Of a stretch of DNA of 64,000 nt, positions 58,825 through 64,000 are shown piece after piece. The stretch is taken from NCBI RefSeq assembly GCF_030704535.1, contig NC_081807.1, positions 4,009,001 to 4,073,000 of the forward strand. Reading direction: 5' to 3'. Below the pieces are notes generated by a model that was not told the DNA's origin, ran no database searches, and saw nothing but the letters and a program-made list of their open reading frames with translations. Source of the stretch: Vitis vinifera (lineage: Eukaryota; Streptophyta; Magnoliopsida; Vitales; Vitaceae). Position numbers and translations under genes: made by a program. Every line of letters starts with the position of its first letter. Within the stretch, counting starts at the first letter, position 1.

Positions 58825-60373
58825 TTACGAAGACAAAATTGGCGATGGCCGAAGATTGAAATAGGTAGCAGAAGCCAGATACACACAGACTAAGGATACA
58901 TAAATTTTAAACCAGATGGATGAAAAAAGGGCGAAGAAAGTAAATATGCCAGTCAATCCAATTACAGCAACAAAATTCACCAAGCATTTCATTGTAGAGA
59001 GGGTCCCTTCTGTTCCTTGATGAGGAAAACCGCCTTGAGAATAAAAATTAGAAAGCAACTGGTCTTTGAGAATGAATGTATCCATCAACCAAGTAGTAAC
59101 CTCATTTTCTGATGTAGGAATGTTGTTTAAGGGGATGCGCCGAACATGCATATGAACTTCTGAAGGGTCAACACCGAATACATTATCCAAGAAAGAGGGG
59201 CACTGATGCTTGTAACCAATGGTTAAATCATAAACTGCATAAAAGGAAAGAATTGAATTGTAATAAAACATGTGAAGTAATAAATGTAATTGGTTCATTG
59301 TGATATTGGCATTCAGTAAGGGATAATTTTTTTCCTTTTTTACTTCTAAAAGCAGAAACACATAGAGCGCAAAACCAATGAACATTTTAAGCAGCAAACA
59401 ACAGAAGGATATAACAACCTGCATCCAAGGAGCCCCTCAAATCTTCCAAGCAGGCACAGAAACCCTTTGTTTTTGGAAGAAGCACATTTTTTAGGATGGG
59501 TAAGCCCTTTTCAGCTGCATACTTTTGACTTCGAATACACTTCTGTTCACTGCATTAAAAGGAAAAAATAAACTTAGTAATACGGACGATACATAGTATG
59601 CTGAATGAGGATGGATAGGTCAGCACTATATGCCCTTAGACTACACAATCTATTGTACATAGCATCTCCTGGCATCATTAAATTTTGCAAGGAAAATCAC
59701 AAAGAAGCTCAATTTACATATAAAACACACAGTAGACAACAAAGAAATTACAAGCCTCTTCACAGTAAAAAGGAAAACAGACAAATAAAACAATAAATTA
59801 CGTGAAATCTGTGCCTTCTGGAAAGACAGCAAGCCACAGGGGATCTCGAGGATCTCTGAAAGTTGAAAGCATTTGGTGCATAAGTGGTTCATCGATCTCC
59901 CATTTCCTCTCCACTGGAATGAACTCCATGATGTGAAATCCCCAACCAAATACAGGCAATTTCATCAAGCTGCTCTTAAGGATGTACTTTATGCATCCAA
60001 GGCATCCCTTCCGCAATGCGAGGTCCCACAGATACATCCAATCAACCTCAGTTCTATGGTTTGCAATAAGTAAAACACGCTCCCCTTTGGGAACAGTTTC
60101 ACCAGAAAAAACCACCTTTGTTTTGTTTATCTTTTCAAATAGGAAAGGCCACAAAGCTAGCCAAGCACCAAAGAAAAAGGATGTTACTGTTCGGCTGTAG
60201 TGTCTGCTAAAAGGTCGAAACACTACTGCAGTCAAAAAGCCACAGAACACTAACATCATAAATGCTGTTGACAATAGCACCAGTAAACATATCAAACCCC
60301 TTAATAGCCTCAATGGAGTTAAAGCATGGCGCTTTGACACATCATTTGGATTGAGGGGCCTGGAAACTTCCAT
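58825..60373 (-). CDS. LPAT4/5: 1-acyl-sn-glycerol-3-phosphate acyltransferase, LPAT4/5 type
   Basis: This ER enzyme adds an acyl chain to lysophosphatidic acid to give phosphatidic acid, the precursor of glycerolipids. Exons on the minus strand (60373-59802, 59549-59419 and 59234-58825) join in frame to 1113 nt, 370 residues, close to Arabidopsis LPAT4 and LPAT5. An N-terminal hydrophobic span covers about residues 26-52. The catalytic HX4D box is NHRTEVD (H106, D111). [11 protein letters not shown] (184 onward) is the substrate-binding motif. [20 protein letters not shown] and [15 protein letters not shown] are subfamily signatures. Two C-terminal membrane spans follow ([20 protein letters not shown] and the next). 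The 5' leader probably has at least one intron, with an acceptor near 60409. LPAT4 and LPAT5 cannot be told apart here. Confidence 0.92.
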
Positions 60374-60757
60374 CTCCTTTCAGAACCTCCCCAAACACTG
60401 GATGTCCTGCTTGTGTCAGATAAACTGCCAAAAGGTCAATCAAGCAGTTCCAAACAGGTGATCAGCTTCCACAGGGCATTATTTCTGAAAAGGGGATAAA
60501 GTGATGAACAAGCTTAGAATGGCAACAGTATGAGTGCTAAAAAAAGGACGCAAAATCTGGGATTTTTAATACCTGATATGATCCCAGATCCAAGAACCTT
60601 GCCAGTCTTATCAAAAGGTGTTCTCAGAAGAGGAGTGCAGATAAGTTTAGGTAATATCATCAGCACAAGAGAACAAGTAGGGAAATTATCCACACATTCG
60701 GTGGAGGCAGCATACTTGATAGTTATCCTGCAGAAAGAGAATCAAAAAGATACTTAG

Positions 60758-61275
60758 AGGGTGTTTGGTAAAACTTAATACTTAATAACTTAATCGACTT
60801 TAAGTTAAATTGTTCTTAAGTTGTTGGCTTAAAATTTATTACTTATTTTTTACTTTAAGTATTAAGGTTGTTTGATAAAGTTGACTTAAATCTTATTCTA
60901 AATCATCAAAATTTACATATTTACCTTCGTTAATTTTAGCTATTATTTATATTTTCACTAATCTTAACTAATAAATTTACTTATTAAACATTCATATTTA
61001 AACTATTTTAGACATATGAGATAACTATAAAAATATTTACTACAAAAGTGAATGTAGAGTCTTAGTTATAAAATATATTTTCACTAAACATAGGTAAATG
61101 AGGTAAAAAAATTTTGAGATTAAGAATAAGTTAACTATTTTGACTTAATACTTAAAGTTATTTTGATTTTAAGTCCTGATATTAAGTTATTTTACCTCAC
61201 ATGTTTAATCTATGTAATGGCTTAAATTAAGTCATTGACTCATATTAAATCATTATGTTGATTTATCAAACACCC
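60758..61275. mobile_element. hAT-like MITE, about 520 bp
   Basis: It begins AGGGTGTTTGGTAAAACTTA and ends ATTTATCAAACACCC, an imperfect terminal inverted repeat of the GGGTGTTTGG type. ACTTAG directly flanks both ends (60752-60757 and 61276-61281), extended to 8 bp with two changes, as expected for hAT. The inside is a series of TTAAGT/ACTTAA motifs and has no frame. It probably lies in a leader intron of the LPAT gene. Confidence 0.75.
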
Positions 61276-61281
61276 ACTTAG

Positions 61282-62907
61282 TAGTTTCAAGTTACATATA
61301 GCATTTCAATGAAAAAGAGCAAGGTCCACTCCAGAATGATTGTAAAAAGCCTATGCACAAGTTATGTAGGGAAAACAATGAAACTCGTTCGCATGAAATC
61401 GTTGGAAGTGAGTGAACAACTTACACAAAGTCAACATTCTGAAGAGCAGGGAACTTCAGTTATTACCAAATATCCACTTTTCTAAAGAAACTAACACGTG
61501 TATGTTTCGCTACCAGAACAAACTCACCACAAAAGCATTAGTCCATTATCAGATTGTAGAAAGTTAGAAGGAATGGCACAATGTCAACCTTATTTTCTAT
61601 CTGAGGTTTAATTAATCAATTTGGACAGAACTTCAAGAGGTAACTCACATATTTTAACTCCTTTTCTTTCCCATATAAGCAGCTAAATTTATAGTGAGTA
61701 AAAAAATGAAAAGGGAGGAGGAAGTTGCCCACTGAAAGAAGATATGCAGGTGCTCCAACTGATTGCACTATTGACTAACCTGACATGATTAACAAAAAAT
61801 TCTGCTCCAAGATCTCATATGATCCAGCTACATGAAAGATGCCACTAAACATTTCTGGTTGGTGCAGCAGTTAAAATCTTGGGCTGTCAATGGAAAACAG
61901 ATTTGGAACTTGAGAGTGACGATTTCATGCAAAAGTTCTGGAGGTTGGGACCATATCCAACTCATGCCTCCCAAGAATGTGATTAGCAGCTGGTAAGAGT
62001 TTAGGCAATGGCCTTGAATTACATAAAGTAGCTTGCTTATGGGCAAGCAACATTTACTATAAAGCATGATATGAAACTGAAGTCATTCCTATTGAGCTTT
62101 GAGATTTAGTAAATGATAGTCTTTGTTATTTTTCTTTTCCTTTTTTCCCCCTTTTCTTTGAAAAAGTCATTCACACAACTGACACCAAAATATAAGAACT
62201 ATTTAACTAGTTATGCTCACTTTCATCAGTGAGATTTAGACATCCAGAACATCAGCCTTATTACAGCATTCTTCACCAATTCTCCATTGGTGATTGCTGA
62301 AACAATGGCATGTAATGCTAGCAAGCATCACTTCAGATCTAGGTAGCATTTGTACTGTTGTTACCATACTTGTGCCCATGTAGGCCAAGAATATTTGCTT
62401 GCTGTAACCAAAAGTATTACTCTCTCAATAAACAAGTATGGAGGTATTGATTGAAAATTTCATGAGTTAGTTTTCAAGTTCATGGAGAAGAGAGAGGTGA
62501 ATCTGATGAGAGATCCTGGGCTTTCCCATGGAAAACAAGAGAAGGAGTTTTATTTCATTCCTAGAATTATGTGGGATTGAACAAACATCAAAGAGCTATT
62601 CTTTTATTTCCAGAACTATTGTATTTGGGGTTGGAGCAAAAAATCACCAATTTTCTTGGAGTACATAATCTACACTTTTATTGGAGCTACAAAGAAGTCA
62701 GGAAGCTGCATCATCCGAAATAACACCCTATATGTGCAGATCTCTTTAAGCCTGAGAAGACTATTGTAACTCCCTCTCCTCCCCCAAGACATGTCTTGAT
62801 AGCAAATTTTCTAGTGAATTTGCCTGTTGCATCTCGAGGTTTCTTCCCTTTATAGGAAGGTTTTATAACACAAATTTCAGTAGCGTGCAGCTTCCTCCTA
62901 CGAGCTG

Positions 62908-62958
<51 letters not shown>

Positions 62959-63350
62959 CAAATGTAACAAACATTACCAAACACCCAAATCAAATACTTC
63001 CTTCCAAATAAATCCATTTATTTTTTCTAACACTCCTAGTAGATTATACAAATCAGAAACAACCAAACTCCATTCTTTTATTCATTCTCACACCTATCTA
63101 ATACACTAAACGCATGACAAGAACAAGGGAAAGAGAGAGAGAGGGGGACGGAAAAAAAACCTGATATTCTACCAAAAAACCAGCTCTCAGACAATCAAAA
63201 TGTGCAATCGAACAATCAATACAATCAATACACTCAATATCAAATCTCCGCATCTATATCATATTTCCTTCAAAAAAATCACTGTATTGATACAAAAACT
63301 CGCATGTAATTTATCCTCTGTTGCTTAGAAAAAAAGAGGAAAGCAGCAAA
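61282..63350 (-). other. probable leader intron or promoter-distal DNA of LPAT
   Basis: No coding frame with recognisable content is visible on either strand. The composition is moderate rather than AT-extreme, as in transcribed introns of this genome. Apart from the microsatellite at 62909 nothing stands out. Confidence 0.35.
62909..62955. repeat. compound (TA)n(GA)n microsatellite
   Basis: About eleven TA units are followed directly by about thirteen GA units, uninterrupted. Such loci are usually length-polymorphic. Confidence 0.85.
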
Positions 63351-63359
63351 TAATAAAAA

Positions 63360-63760
63360 AGCACCTAACTCCTGAGTCTCTATCGTACCGGTGCTCTCGT
63401 TTCCACCAAATAAAATGCTATTGCTCGGCTCCACTGAGCCAACTGGCTGTATTAAGATCTGTCAAATGTTGGCTTCTGCTTTCTCGCAATCCAGATGCGG
63501 AGAAACCAATGGTTCACCTTTTTTTCTTTTTTCCTCTGGTTATTTTTCTACTTGAGATTTTCTCAGCAATCAAACGAGCACAAAGAAAACGGAATGAGAA
63601 TGGAGTTTGACCTGCCTTTCGGATGCCGCTTCGAAGCGTTAGGGCTTAACGCTTGTGGCTTCCACACCACACGGCTCCGCAGCTACTGAGAGACTCCAAA
63701 CGGGAGTACAAAATTGAATTAATAAAAAATTGCTGTGAATTCTTTCAAATTTACCAACAA
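63360..63760 (-). promoter_or_regulatory. possible distal first exon and promoter of LPAT
   Basis: This GC-richer block stands between AT-rich DNA on the right and the long non-coding stretch on the left. On the minus strand it has no long frame but offers donor-like sites (AAGGCAG/GTCAAA near 63612 and TTAG/GTGC near 63364). It fits an untranslated first exon upstream of the LPAT coding exons. The link is an inference; it could belong to another transcript. Confidence 0.3.
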
Positions 63761-63769
63761 CGCCACCGA

Positions 63770-64000
63770 CCCTCCACCTCTTAAAGCCCTAAACTGACAC
63801 CTGGCAAGTTTGTTTACACCTTTTCCCAACCAAAAGAACAATTTTTTTAACAATAATTTATTTTTAAAAATATTATAATGTTAAAGTAAAAAACAAATAA
63901 AATAATTTATTTATTTATATATATTTTAAATATTTAATTATAATTATATCACATATTATTAAATTTTATTAAAAAAATATGATTTTATTTATTTATTTTA
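63770..64000. other. AT-rich DNA at window end
   Basis: Extremely AT-rich and without features that I can name. Confidence 0.5.

Overview
The window is nuclear DNA from a eudicot plant, most likely a grapevine (Vitis). The evidence is split genes with GT-AG introns, very AT-rich intergenic DNA, many degraded LTR and LINE retroelements, and proteins closest to eudicot families. The genus is an inference from the overall look of the repeats; I could not search a database.

Three parts can be told apart. (1) 1-6.3 kb holds a complete NEDD8/RUB-conjugating enzyme gene (RCE1/UBC12) on the minus strand, with a long intron in its 5' leader. (2) 6.3-43.8 kb is an accessory, repeat-driven region. Its core (about 13.4-31.2 kb) is a local array of small two-exon genes for secreted cysteine-rich peptides of defensin-like type: four intact copies (16.07, 23.34, 29.24 and 30.80 kb), a truncated pseudogene (25.75 kb) and a decayed exon-1 relic (38.18 kb). 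Flanking sequence is shared between copies in large blocks, and three copies of one decayed Copia gag fragment were duplicated along with them. The block was later hit by two Mutator-like inverted-repeat elements with 9-bp target duplications, two inverted solo LTRs of one family, and a 4.47-kb LTR-like element with a perfect 5-bp target duplication. (3) 43.8-64 kb is gene-rich: DGL1/OST48 (plus, 13 exons, a LINE in intron 5 and a GC-AG intron 3), a UPF0496/DUF677 gene (plus), and an ER lysophosphatidic acid acyltransferase of the LPAT4/5 type (minus).

The conserved genes are housekeeping functions (neddylation, N-glycosylation, glycerolipid synthesis) and do not form a pathway. The best candidate for something undescribed is the peptide array. 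All four introns are exactly 90 nt, two copies carry an internal 8-residue repeat that gives a 10-cysteine peptide in one case, and the other of these two has lost exactly two cysteines. No tRNA, rRNA, CRISPR or complete autonomous transposon was found.
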